Assembly (NCBI GenBank): GCA_937996535.1
Contig: CALKVF010000045.1
Location: forward strand, 1-18,138
Origin: an uncultured Novosphingobium sp.
Lineage (GTDB): Bacteria > Pseudomonadota > Alphaproteobacteria > Sphingomonadales > Sphingomonadaceae
Direction of reading: 5' to 3'
Length of the DNA: 18,138 nt
Positions 8,504-15,623 of the stretch are shown here, one piece after another (the first letter of the stretch is position 1; the number at the start of each line of letters is the position of its first letter). The notes beneath the pieces were generated by a model that worked only from the letters and a program-made list of their open reading frames with translations, searched no databases and was not told where the DNA came from. The position numbers and the translations under genes are program-made.

Positions 8504-8525
8504 ATATCCGTGCGATAGTGGAACC

Positions 8526-9191
8526 ATGCGAAGGACCATAGCGACCCTGGCGATCGTGGCCCTGACCGCGGCCTGCGGTGCCGTGCCGCAGGCCCAGCGC
8601 GAATCCCGTGCGCCCTTGCGGCGTTCGACCATGGTTTTCACCCCGCGCCCCGACGCCGGGCGGTGCCTAGCCCAGCTCTCGACCAGCCGGGCGCTGTTTA
8701 CCCCGCTGCCCGACCAGTATTACGGCGCGGGCTGTTCGACCCTCAACACGGTGCGGCTTTCCACCCTCAAGAGCGACGAGGCCAGCCTGGCGCTCTCCAA
8801 CCTTGGCCCGGTGACCTGCCCGATGGCCGAAACCTTTGCCAGCTGGGCCCGCTTCGGGGTCGACCGCGCCGCGCAGCAGATCCTCGGCAGCCCGCTGGTG
8901 CGGATCGAGACGATGGGTAGCTACAATTGCCGCAACGTTGCCGGATCAGAGCGCCGCAGCGCCCACGCGACCGCCAATGCGATCGACGTGTCGGGCTTTA
9001 TTCTGGCCGATGGCCGGCGGATCACGATCAAGGGCAACTGGACCACCGGCACCGGCGCCGAACGCCGCTTCCTCGCCGCGATCCACACCAGTGCCTGCAA
9101 GCGGTTCGGCACAGTGCTGGGCCCGGCCTACAACCCGGCCCATGCCGACCACCTCCACCTCGAACTGAGCGGCCGGGCGTTCTGCCGCTGA
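8526..9191 (+). CDS. Extensin-like family protein, probable lipoprotein with M15-type metal-site motif
   Basis: A 221-residue cell-envelope protein. The N-terminus MRRTIATLAIVALTAAC resembles a lipoprotein signal with the acceptor at C17; the lipobox is imperfect (Thr at -3). The C-terminal two thirds match the extensin-like C-terminal family: FGVDRAAQQILG, MGSYNCRNVAGS, AHATANAIDVSGF, then CKRFGTVLGP and HADHLHLE. S145-x-H147 and D154 reproduce the SxHxxGxAxD spacing of peptidase M15/LAS enzymes (Gly replaced). H209 or H211 could be the third zinc ligand, suggesting a peptidoglycan peptidase. Cysteines at 47, 70, 98, 135, 191 and 220 could form disulphides. The ATG at 8526 has only a weak GTGGA site. 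It converges on anbu with six bases between the stops. Confidence 0.85.
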   Translation: MRRTIATLAIVALTAACGAVPQAQRESRAPLRRSTMVFTPRPDAGRCLAQLSTSRALFTPLPDQYYGAGCSTLNTVRLSTLKSDEASLALSNLGPVTCPMAETFASWARFGVDRAAQQILGSPLVRIETMGSYNCRNVAGSERRSAHATANAIDVSGFILADGRRITIKGNWTTGTGAERRFLAAIHTSACKRFGTVLGPAYNPAHADHLHLELSGRAFCR

Positions 9192-9197
9192 CTACCG

Positions 9198-9941
9198 CTA
9201 ACCGGCCGTAAAGCTGTAATCGGGCAGGCTTTCGAAAGCGAGCTTGAGCGCCTCGCTCCACCCCACCGAGATTGCCTTGAAATAGGGATTGTCGGCGGTG
9301 ATGCGGTGCTGATGGGCAGGCTCGAACCGATCGCGCTCCACCACCAGCAGATCCAGCGGCAGCCCGACCGAGAGGTTCGCCTTGATGGTCGAATCGAAGC
9401 TGACCATCAGCAGTTTGATCGCATCTTCAAAGCTCATCGCACGGTCATAGCCGCGCAGGATGATCGGCCGGCCATACTTGGTCTCGCCAATCTGGAAGAA
9501 CGGCGTATCGAAGCTGGCCTCGATAAAGTTGCCTTCGGGGTAGATCAGGAACAGCCGCGGCTCCATGCCATTGATCTGCCCGGCCACGATCATCGAGGCG
9601 GTGAAGGTGCCCATCGCTTCCTGGCCGTTGGTGGCATCGCTGGCCGCGATGGTATCGCGCAGCAGCTTGCCCACCGTGGTCGCGATCTGGAACATGGTGG
9701 GGGCTTCAAGCAGCGAATTGTGGCGCTCGCCGGGGGCCTTGTTGCGTTCCTCCAACTGGCTGATCACGCCCTGGGTCGTCGCCAGGTTGCCAGAGGTCAT
9801 GATCGAGATCATCCGTTCGCCCGGTACCGACCACTGGTACATCTTGCGAAAGGTCGAGATATTGTCGACGCCCGAATTGGTGCGGGTGTCGCTCATCAAC
9901 ACCAGCCCGCGATCGAGCATCATGCCAACACAATAGGTCAC
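9198..9941 (-). CDS. Anbu proteasome-type peptidase (HslV/20S-beta-like)
   Basis: A 247-residue N-terminal-nucleophile hydrolase of the Anbu (ancestral beta-subunit, COG3484) family. It opens MTYCVGMMLDRGLVLMSDTR. Removal of Met would expose Thr as the N-terminal nucleophile. D18 (SDTR) and K33 (TFRKM) stand where the proteasome beta subunits carry the Asp17/Lys33 pair. MTSGNLATTQG and the FLIYPEGNFIEA segment also fit the family. Unlike HslV, there is no HslU-like ATPase gene beside it. The start is GTG 9941, chosen because it places Thr at position 2 and has a GGGGA site upstream. It is the last gene of a four-gene operon, 24 bases after the transglutaminase-like gene. Substrates are not known. 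Confidence 0.92.
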   Translation of the reverse strand: MTYCVGMMLDRGLVLMSDTRTNSGVDNISTFRKMYQWSVPGERMISIMTSGNLATTQGVISQLEERNKAPGERHNSLLEAPTMFQIATTVGKLLRDTIAASDATNGQEAMGTFTASMIVAGQINGMEPRLFLIYPEGNFIEASFDTPFFQIGETKYGRPIILRGYDRAMSFEDAIKLLMVSFDSTIKANLSVGLPLDLLVVERDRFEPAHQHRITADNPYFKAISVGWSEALKLAFESLPDYSFTAG

Positions 9942-9965
9942 TGCCGGATTCCCCTTTGCGCCCGC

Positions 9966-10781
9966 CTACTGTTCGCTGGCCTGCTGTTCAACCGCCAGTC
10001 GCACTTCAAGCAGCGATTCCCCCGGTCCCCAGCTCATCCCCGTAACCGGAGCGGCTTCGCGGTAATCGCGCCCAGTTGCCACGCGGACATAGCGTTCGTC
10101 AGGGCTGATGCCGTTGGAAATGTCGAAGCCGACCCAACCCAGATGCTCGACATGGGCCTCCGCCCATGCGTGGCCGGCCTCCTGCTCGGTGCGGTCATCC
10201 ATCATCAGGTAGCCCGAGACATAGCGCGCCGGCACCCCAAGCGCGCGGGCCGCGCCGATGAAGATATGAGCATGATCCTGGCAAACTCCCACGCCCAGCG
10301 CGGCGGCCTCCTCGGCCGACGTGTGAACCTGGGTTTCCCCCGGCGCATAGCGCACGGTTTCTAGGATCAAGCGGCTAAGATCGTGGAGCACCGCCAGCCG
10401 ATCACCGCGCGCTGCCCCGATCTGCGCCAGCAGCCCGCGCATCCGCGCGCCTGGCCGGGTCAGCACAGATTGCTCGGCGAACGCCCACAGCGGCATCGAT
10501 CCCGAATGCGCCCCCACGACACCGTTATTGTCGGCGGTCACCACCACACCTTCGCAATGCACCTCGACATGGCTGGCCCCCGGCTCAACCGAAATCAGCG
10601 TGGTGAGGTTGTGGTGGTGGTCGTCATATTCCACTTCGAACGCAGCGCCAGACAGCCACATGTCCCAATCGAGCACTTTCTGGCCCTGGGTATTCTTGGG
10701 GGTCAATCGCAGCCGTTGCAGCCCGTGAACAACCGGGTGCGAAAAAGCATAGCGCGTCGTGTGTCCGATCTTGAGGCGCAT
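9966..10781 (-). CDS. Transglutaminase-like cysteine protein, Anbu-operon type
   Basis: A 271-residue cytoplasmic-looking protein with no signal peptide. It has the bacterial transglutaminase-like N-terminal beta domain (MRLKIGHTTRYAFS, about 1-85) followed by a transglutaminase core. The catalytic triad is readable: C167 in GVGVCQDHAH, H204 in AGHAWAEAH and D220 in GWVGFDISNG. Bacterial members of this fold more often act as peptidases or amidases than as cross-linkers; the reaction here is unknown. The ATG at 10781 shares its A with the upstream TGA (TGATG), and an adjoining GTG at 10784 could also be used. Either way it looks translationally coupled to the alpha-E gene. Confidence 0.93.
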   Translation of the reverse strand: MRLKIGHTTRYAFSHPVVHGLQRLRLTPKNTQGQKVLDWDMWLSGAAFEVEYDDHHHNLTTLISVEPGASHVEVHCEGVVVTADNNGVVGAHSGSMPLWAFAEQSVLTRPGARMRGLLAQIGAARGDRLAVLHDLSRLILETVRYAPGETQVHTSAEEAAALGVGVCQDHAHIFIGAARALGVPARYVSGYLMMDDRTEQEAGHAWAEAHVEHLGWVGFDISNGISPDERYVRVATGRDYREAAPVTGMSWGPGESLLEVRLAVEQQASEQ

Positions 10782-11728
10782 CACGCGTAGAACCTGTAAT
10801 CCTGTTCGACCGCCAGCGCGACCTGCTGGTTGCAGGCGATGAATTCGGCGATGAATTCGTGCAACCCGGTTTCGAACACCTGCTCGATCCCGATATCATG
10901 AAAACGCGTGCCCAGCCCCCGCAATTGTTCGTGAGCACTGGTTTCCTGGCCATATTCGTGCGCCAGCCAGCGCAGGTTCGAGCGCAGCTTTTCAAGGCAG
11001 AACGCCAGGCTGCGGGGGAACCGCTGATCAAGGATCAGGAAACTGGCGATCCCGCGCGGATCCATCGCCCCGGCATTGAGCCAGCGATAGGCCCGCTCAC
11101 CGGAAACCGAACGCAGCACGCTTTCCCACTGGACGTTATCAAGGCTCGATCCGACCCAAGCGAGCGAGGGCAGCAGCACGTAATACTTCATGTCGAGGAT
11201 GCGGGCGGTGTTGTCGCCGCGCTCGATGAAAGTGCCGATGCGGGTGAAATTGTGGATCTCGTTGCGCAGCATGGTGCCATCCATGCTGCCGCGCACCAGG
11301 GTCATGTGGCGCCGCACCGCCCCCAGCACTTCACCCAGTGCAGGCTCTCGTACCGGCCGGGCGAGCACGTCCCCGAGCTGCATCCAGCCCTCGTTGATGG
11401 CCTCCCACACCTCGCGCGTGATCGCGGTGCGCACCGCGCGGGCATTGGTTCGAGCGGCTTCGATCATGGCCAGCACGCTGCCCGGATTGCCCGGCCCGCG
11501 CAGCAGGAAGTTCCAGACCTTGTCGCCTGCATAATCGCTGCCGTGGACCGCCTCGAAGGCAGCCGTCTGACCAACCGTGGCGATCAGCGAGCGCCATTCG
11601 TCCTGGCTGGTCGCGGCATCGCGGGTCAGGGCCATGCGAAAGCCTGCGTCAAGCAGCCGGGCCGTGTTCTCGGCCCGCTCAAGATAGCGGGCCATCCAGT
11701 AAACGCCGTTGGCGGTGCGTCCGAGCAT
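10781..11728 (-). CDS. Alpha-E domain protein (COG2307)
   Basis: A 315-residue, mostly alpha-helical protein. It opens MLGRTANGVYWMARYLERAE, a signature of the alpha-E family that accompanies circularly permuted ATP-grasp genes. Other typical stretches are WEAINEGWMQLGD, FTRIGTFIERGDNTARILDMKYY and LDQRFPRSLAFCL. No catalytic residue is established; conserved acidic and Arg residues on helices are all that can be pointed to. There is no signal peptide or membrane segment. The ATG at 11728 lies 6 bases after the ATP-grasp stop, with GGAGG inside the end of the upstream gene, so translation is probably coupled. Its stop overlaps the next start. Confidence 0.92.
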   Translation of the reverse strand: MLGRTANGVYWMARYLERAENTARLLDAGFRMALTRDAATSQDEWRSLIATVGQTAAFEAVHGSDYAGDKVWNFLLRGPGNPGSVLAMIEAARTNARAVRTAITREVWEAINEGWMQLGDVLARPVREPALGEVLGAVRRHMTLVRGSMDGTMLRNEIHNFTRIGTFIERGDNTARILDMKYYVLLPSLAWVGSSLDNVQWESVLRSVSGERAYRWLNAGAMDPRGIASFLILDQRFPRSLAFCLEKLRSNLRWLAHEYGQETSAHEQLRGLGTRFHDIGIEQVFETGLHEFIAEFIACNQQVALAVEQDYRFYA

Positions 11729-11734
11729 GGTGCG

Positions 11735-13162
11735 TCAGTCCTCCAATACCCAGGTGTCCTTGGTCCCGCCGCCCTGCGACGAATTGACCACCAGCGATCC
11801 CTGCTTGAGCGCCACTCGCGTCAATCCGCCGGGCGTGATGTCGATCCCCTTGGGGGACACCAGCACGAAGGGACGCAAATCGACGTGGCGCGGCGCCAGG
11901 CCCGCCTTGGCAAAGATCGGCACGGTCGACAGCGCCAGCGTGGGTTGGGCGATATAGTTTGCAGGCCGAGCGCGCAGCTTGGCCGCGAAGGCAGTGATCT
12001 CCTTCTTCGATGAGGTCGGCCCGATCAACATGCCATAGCCGCCCGACCCGTGAACTTCCTTGACCACCAGATCGGCGAGATTGTCGAGCACGTAGGCCAG
12101 GCTATCAGCCTCCGAACACCGCCAGGTCGGCACGTTCTGGAGGATCGGCTTCTCGCCGGTATAGAATTCGACGATCTCGGGCATGAACGAATAGATCGCC
12201 TTGTCATCGGCAATGCCGGTGCCGGGCGCATTGGCGATTGTGATCCGCCCCGCACGATAGACATCCATGATCCCCGGCACCCCCAGCACCGAGGCCGGAT
12301 TGAAGCTCAGCGGATCAAGAAACTCGTCATCGACCCGGCGGTAAATCACGTCGATCGGGGTATAGCCCCGCGTGGTGCGCATTGCGACCCGGCCGTCGAT
12401 CACCCGAAGGTCCGATCCTTCGACCAGTTCGGCGCCCATCTGGTCAGCCAGGAACGCGTGTTCGAAATAGGCCGAATTGTAGATCCCCGGGGTCAGCACC
12501 GCGACCACGGGGCGTTCCCCCGCGCAGTCCGGCGCGCAGGCAGCAAGGCTTTTGGCCAGTCGGCGGGGATAGTCCTGCACCGGGCGCACCGGCACGCGGG
12601 TGAACAACTCAGGGAACATCGCCATCATCGTTTCGCGGTTCTCGAGCATGTAGGAGACCCCGGACGGCGTGCGGGCATTGTCCTCAAGCACCATGAATTC
12701 ATCAGGCCCGGTGCGGACCAGATCGATCCCGACGATGTGGGTATAGACCCCGCCGGGCGGGACCATCCCGACCATCTGCGGAAGGAAGGTCGCATTTTCG
12801 GCGATCAGGCGCTGCGGCACCCGGCCCGCGCGGACGATCTCCTGCCGGTGATAGATATCGTGGAGGAAGGCATTGAGCGCACGCACCCGCTGCTCGATCC
12901 CCTTGGACAGCCGGCGCCATTCGTTCGCGGTGATGATCCGGGGGACCATGTCGAAGGGGATCAGCCGCTCTTCGCCCGCATCATCGCCATAGACGTTGAA
13001 CGTGATCCCGGTCTTGCGGAAGAAGCTTTCGGCCTCCTGTCCCTTGCGCCGCAGGGCCGAACGATCCTGCGCATCGAACCATTCGCGGTAACCCGAATAG
13101 GCCGGGCGAACGGCGCCATCGGCGGTGAGCATCTCATCATAAGACGAGGGCGAGTGAGTCAT
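11735..13162 (-). CDS. Circularly permuted ATP-grasp type 2 protein (predicted amidoligase, COG2308)
   Basis: A 475-residue enzyme of the circularly permuted ATP-grasp family, predicted from the fold to make an amide bond through an acyl-phosphate. Visible motifs: YDEMLTADGAVRP at the N-terminus, VLEDNARTPSG at 158-168, the glycine-rich nucleotide loop GSGGYGM at 372-378, HVDLRPF at 426-432 and the C-terminal VNSSQGGGTKDTWVL. The length is usual for the family. ATG 13162 was chosen because it starts directly before the conserved N-terminus and has GGGA upstream; ATG 13186 and TTG 13213 are in frame, but the extension shows no conservation I recognise. It is the first gene of the Anbu operon. 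The donor acid and amine are unknown. Confidence 0.92.
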   Translation of the reverse strand: MTHSPSSYDEMLTADGAVRPAYSGYREWFDAQDRSALRRKGQEAESFFRKTGITFNVYGDDAGEERLIPFDMVPRIITANEWRRLSKGIEQRVRALNAFLHDIYHRQEIVRAGRVPQRLIAENATFLPQMVGMVPPGGVYTHIVGIDLVRTGPDEFMVLEDNARTPSGVSYMLENRETMMAMFPELFTRVPVRPVQDYPRRLAKSLAACAPDCAGERPVVAVLTPGIYNSAYFEHAFLADQMGAELVEGSDLRVIDGRVAMRTTRGYTPIDVIYRRVDDEFLDPLSFNPASVLGVPGIMDVYRAGRITIANAPGTGIADDKAIYSFMPEIVEFYTGEKPILQNVPTWRCSEADSLAYVLDNLADLVVKEVHGSGGYGMLIGPTSSKKEITAFAAKLRARPANYIAQPTLALSTVPIFAKAGLAPRHVDLRPFVLVSPKGIDITPGGLTRVALKQGSLVVNSSQGGGTKDTWVLED

Positions 13163-13325
13163 GCCTGTTTTCCCATCTGCCACCATGACTGCCGCATGAC
13201 GAAACAGAGTCAAGCGTCATATGTTGCAAGTGCGAAAAAACTACCGCAGATATGCTGCAGTGCACCAAACTGCTCGGGGCAATACCTAATTTAACACCGG
13301 ATCGGGGTGGTTCAACCCGCGCGAA
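13163..13325 (-). promoter_or_regulatory. Upstream region of the Anbu operon
   Basis: A 163-base gap between the dimethylargininase-like gene and the ATP-grasp gene, with more AT than its surroundings. On the minus strand CTTGACTC (13214-13207) supplies a -35-like TTGACT (13213-13208), but no good -10 follows at normal spacing. GANTC sites lie at 13207-13211 and 13156-13160, the latter across the ATP-grasp start. No clear terminator for the preceding gene was found. Confidence 0.3.
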
Positions 13326-14111
13326 CTAGGCCGCGCGCCAGCGCAGCGACATGCAGGTGAAGCCTGCGTCGATCTTCTCGATCTCGGCATTGGCCAGCCG
13401 CACCAGCGCCGCGCCGTGGCCGCCAAGCAGGTCGGCGATGCGGGGGAAGCGGTCGGACAGGATCAGGCTGTCCTGCAGCCGCAGCACGTTGGCCCCGGCC
13501 TCTTCGCCCGCCGGCACTTCGATCACGCGGTAGCCGGCAAAGATGCCGCTTTGCGCCAAGGCGCGGGTCGCAAGGATCGTTTCCTCATCGATCAGCGAGC
13601 TGGCAGTCTTGAGGTGCAAGACCTCGCGCGGGGTTTCGGCAATGACCGGATCATAGCCCAGCCCTTGCAGCAAAGCCGCAAGCGCAGCGGCACCGACGCG
13701 GTCGGTGCGCGCCGACAGGCCGATGAACACCCGCCGCCCCATCGCCAGCACATCGCCGCCATCGGCATAGCCCTCGCGCAGGTCGAGCACCCGCTCGAAC
13801 CGGGCCGCCAGCGCCGGGCGAAGCAGCGCGCCCTCGCCCGCGCGGCTCGGCGCGCCGGGGTTAAGCATGATCGCCGCCTCGGGGAACACCAGCGCGGGAT
13901 CTTCAACGAAGATCGCGTCGGGGAAGTCCTCCAGCGGGCCGAGCACTTCGACCGTCACCCCAGCGCCTTCCAGCGCCGCAACATAGGCGGCGTGTTCGGC
14001 CAGCGCGCCGTCAAGCGAAGGGTCCGGTCCGCCGCCTGCGCGCAGGCCGCCGACCACGCTCGCGCCCGGGCGGCGCACGATCGCATCGGTGAAATCGAAA
14101 CAGCGGGTCAT
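13326..14111 (-). CDS. Dimethylarginine dimethylaminohydrolase-like protein (pentein fold)
   Basis: A 261-residue member of the amidinotransferase/dimethylargininase family, close to the 255 or so residues of bacterial DDAH. Family signatures are FPDAIFVEDPALV (63-75), YADGGDVL (115-122), LHLKTASSLID with H166, and GFTCMSLRW with the nucleophile C253. D117/D120 could be the acidic residue of the site. The expected reaction is hydrolysis of N-omega-methylated arginine to citrulline plus methylamine or dimethylamine; arginine or another guanidine cannot be excluded. ATG 14111 has AAGG nine bases upstream; a TTG at 14129 is in frame but unlikely. It lies 163 bases upstream of the Anbu operon on the same strand. 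Confidence 0.88.
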   Translation of the reverse strand: MTRCFDFTDAIVRRPGASVVGGLRAGGGPDPSLDGALAEHAAYVAALEGAGVTVEVLGPLEDFPDAIFVEDPALVFPEAAIMLNPGAPSRAGEGALLRPALAARFERVLDLREGYADGGDVLAMGRRVFIGLSARTDRVGAAALAALLQGLGYDPVIAETPREVLHLKTASSLIDEETILATRALAQSGIFAGYRVIEVPAGEEAGANVLRLQDSLILSDRFPRIADLLGGHGAALVRLANAEIEKIDAGFTCMSLRWRAA

Positions 14112-14392
14112 CAACGGCAGCCTTGGCAAAAGGAAAGGATCGCGCCGGGGCTAACAGAGGCCCGCGCACCTGCCAATCGCGCTGTTCGCGCGGCCCGATT
14201 CGGGGGCACGCGCAGGGCTTGGCGGTCGATACCGGCAGCCCTGCCCCCGACCGCCGCGCGATCCTCGCCCGCCTTGCCGTAACGGCAGCTTCACCAGCAC
14301 GCGCCGCAAAGAGTCGCAAATCGCAACCTGCCCTTGAAGCGCGGGCGAAACCTCGCCAGACTGCGGGCAATCAAACAAAGCGGAGAGTGACC
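14112..14392. promoter_or_regulatory. Divergent intergenic region with two small palindromes
   Basis: This 281-base gap separates the dimethylargininase-like gene (-) from the acyl-CoA dehydrogenase pair (+). It holds TGCCGT-A-ACGGCA (14275-14287), a 13-base near-perfect palindrome about 105 bases before the dehydrogenase start, and CCCGA-T-TCGGG (14194-14204), which contains GATTC (a GANTC site). Another GANTC (GAGTC) is near 14311. TTGAAG (14334-14339) then CAGACT at 17 bases is a poor promoter candidate. An open frame runs through the region into the dehydrogenase, but it shows no family-like sequence. Confidence 0.35.
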
Positions 14393-15586
14393 GTGGACAT
14401 CGAATTCAGCCCGGAGGATCTCGCCTTCCAGCAGGAAGTGCGCACCTTCATCGCCGAGAACTACCCCCAGGAACTGCGCGGAAAGCAGGACGAGGGTGAC
14501 GAGCTTTCCAAGGAAGACTTCCTGTCGTGGCACAAGGTGCTGCACAAGAAGGGCTGGGTCGCTCCGGCCTGGCCCGTGGAATACGGCGGCACCGGCTGGA
14601 CCGTGACCCAGCGCTACATCTGGTCGGAAGAAACCGCGCGGGCCGATTGCATCCGCCTGATGCCCTTCGGCCTGACCATGGTCGGCCCGGTGATCTACAC
14701 CTTCGGCACGCCCGAACAGAAGGCCAAGTTCCTGCCCCGCATCCTGTCGGGCGAGGACTGGTGGTGCCAGGGCTATTCGGAACCGGGCGCGGGCTCTGAC
14801 CTTGCCTCGTTGCGGACCAAGGCCGAACGCGACGGCGATCACTATGTCGTCAACGGCCAGAAGACCTGGACCACGATGGCCCAGCACGCCGACTGGGGCT
14901 TCTTCCTGGTTCGCACCAACCCCGAAGCCAAGATCCAGGAAGGCATTTCCTTCCTGCTGATCGACATGAAGACGCCGGGCATCGAAGTGCGCCCGATCAT
15001 CACGCTGGGCGGCGAACACGAAGTCAACGAAGTGTTCCTCGACAACGTGCGCGTGCCGGCCGAAAACCGCGTCTATGAAGAGAACAAGGGCTGGACCTGC
15101 GCCAAGTTCCTGCTCGCTCACGAACGCGTCGGCATCGCTGGCGTGGCCGCGTCCAAGCGCGGGATCGAACGCATCAAGCAGATCGCCCAGACCGAAATGG
15201 ACGGCGACAAGTCGCTGCTCGCCAACCCGTTCTTCCGCCGCAAGGTGGCCGAACTGGAAATGGACCTGACCGCGCTCGAATATACCGAGCTGCGCACGCT
15301 GGCGGGGGAAGCTGCGGGCAAGGGTCCGGGGCCGGAAAGCTCGGTGCTCAAGATCAAGGGCAGCGAAATCCAGCAGCGGCTGACCGAACTGACGCTCGAA
15401 ATGGCCGGCCACTATGGCGCGCCCTATTTCCGCGGCTTCGGCGAAGGCGACAACGAGCATCCGATCGGCCCGGCCTGGTCGAACCGCGCCGCGCCGACCT
15501 ATTACAACACGCGCAAGACCACGATTTACGGCGGGTCCAACGAGATCCAGCGCAACGTGATCGCCAAGATGGTTCTGGGGCTCTGA
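14393..15586 (+). CDS. Acyl-CoA dehydrogenase, large subunit of a heteromeric pair (PimC-like)
   Basis: A 397-residue FAD-dependent acyl-CoA dehydrogenase. The N-terminal helical domain starts MDIEFSPEDLAFQQEVRTF. YSEPGAGSDLAS (128-139) is the flavin/substrate loop, and IYGGSNEIQRN (378-388) the C-terminal FAD-contact motif. At the MCAD-type catalytic position (Glu of YEG) there is G380. E244 in LLAHERVG sits where long-chain and isovaleryl-CoA dehydrogenases carry their catalytic Glu, so E244 is the likely base. The GTG at 14393 has GGAGAG upstream and gives the family N-terminus; the open frame further upstream is not believed. The partner subunit follows after 37 bases. Close relatives are often annotated as pimeloyl-CoA dehydrogenase large subunit; the substrate is undetermined. 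Confidence 0.9.
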   Translation: MDIEFSPEDLAFQQEVRTFIAENYPQELRGKQDEGDELSKEDFLSWHKVLHKKGWVAPAWPVEYGGTGWTVTQRYIWSEETARADCIRLMPFGLTMVGPVIYTFGTPEQKAKFLPRILSGEDWWCQGYSEPGAGSDLASLRTKAERDGDHYVVNGQKTWTTMAQHADWGFFLVRTNPEAKIQEGISFLLIDMKTPGIEVRPIITLGGEHEVNEVFLDNVRVPAENRVYEENKGWTCAKFLLAHERVGIAGVAASKRGIERIKQIAQTEMDGDKSLLANPFFRRKVAELEMDLTALEYTELRTLAGEAAGKGPGPESSVLKIKGSEIQQRLTELTLEMAGHYGAPYFRGFGEGDNEHPIGPAWSNRAAPTYYNTRKTTIYGGSNEIQRNVIAKMVLGL

Positions 15587-15623
15587 GCCAAACCTGCCAG
15601 CAGCCCCACGAGAGGATTTGAAA

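Noticed and set aside
6334..8541. 735-codon plus-strand open frame opposite serA and serC
   Set aside because: It is antisense to two clear enzymes, reaches this length through codon bias, and has no recognisable domain.
9170..9208. Inverted repeat CGGCCGG/CCGGCCG as a terminator between the extensin-like gene and anbu
   Set aside because: The loop is 25 bases, the arms are self-palindromic, there is no T tract, and it lies partly in both coding ends.
14123..14392. N-terminal extension of the acyl-CoA dehydrogenase frame
   Set aside because: The extension is low-complexity Arg/Ala-rich, and the GTG at 14393 has a strong ribosome binding site and gives the family N-terminus.
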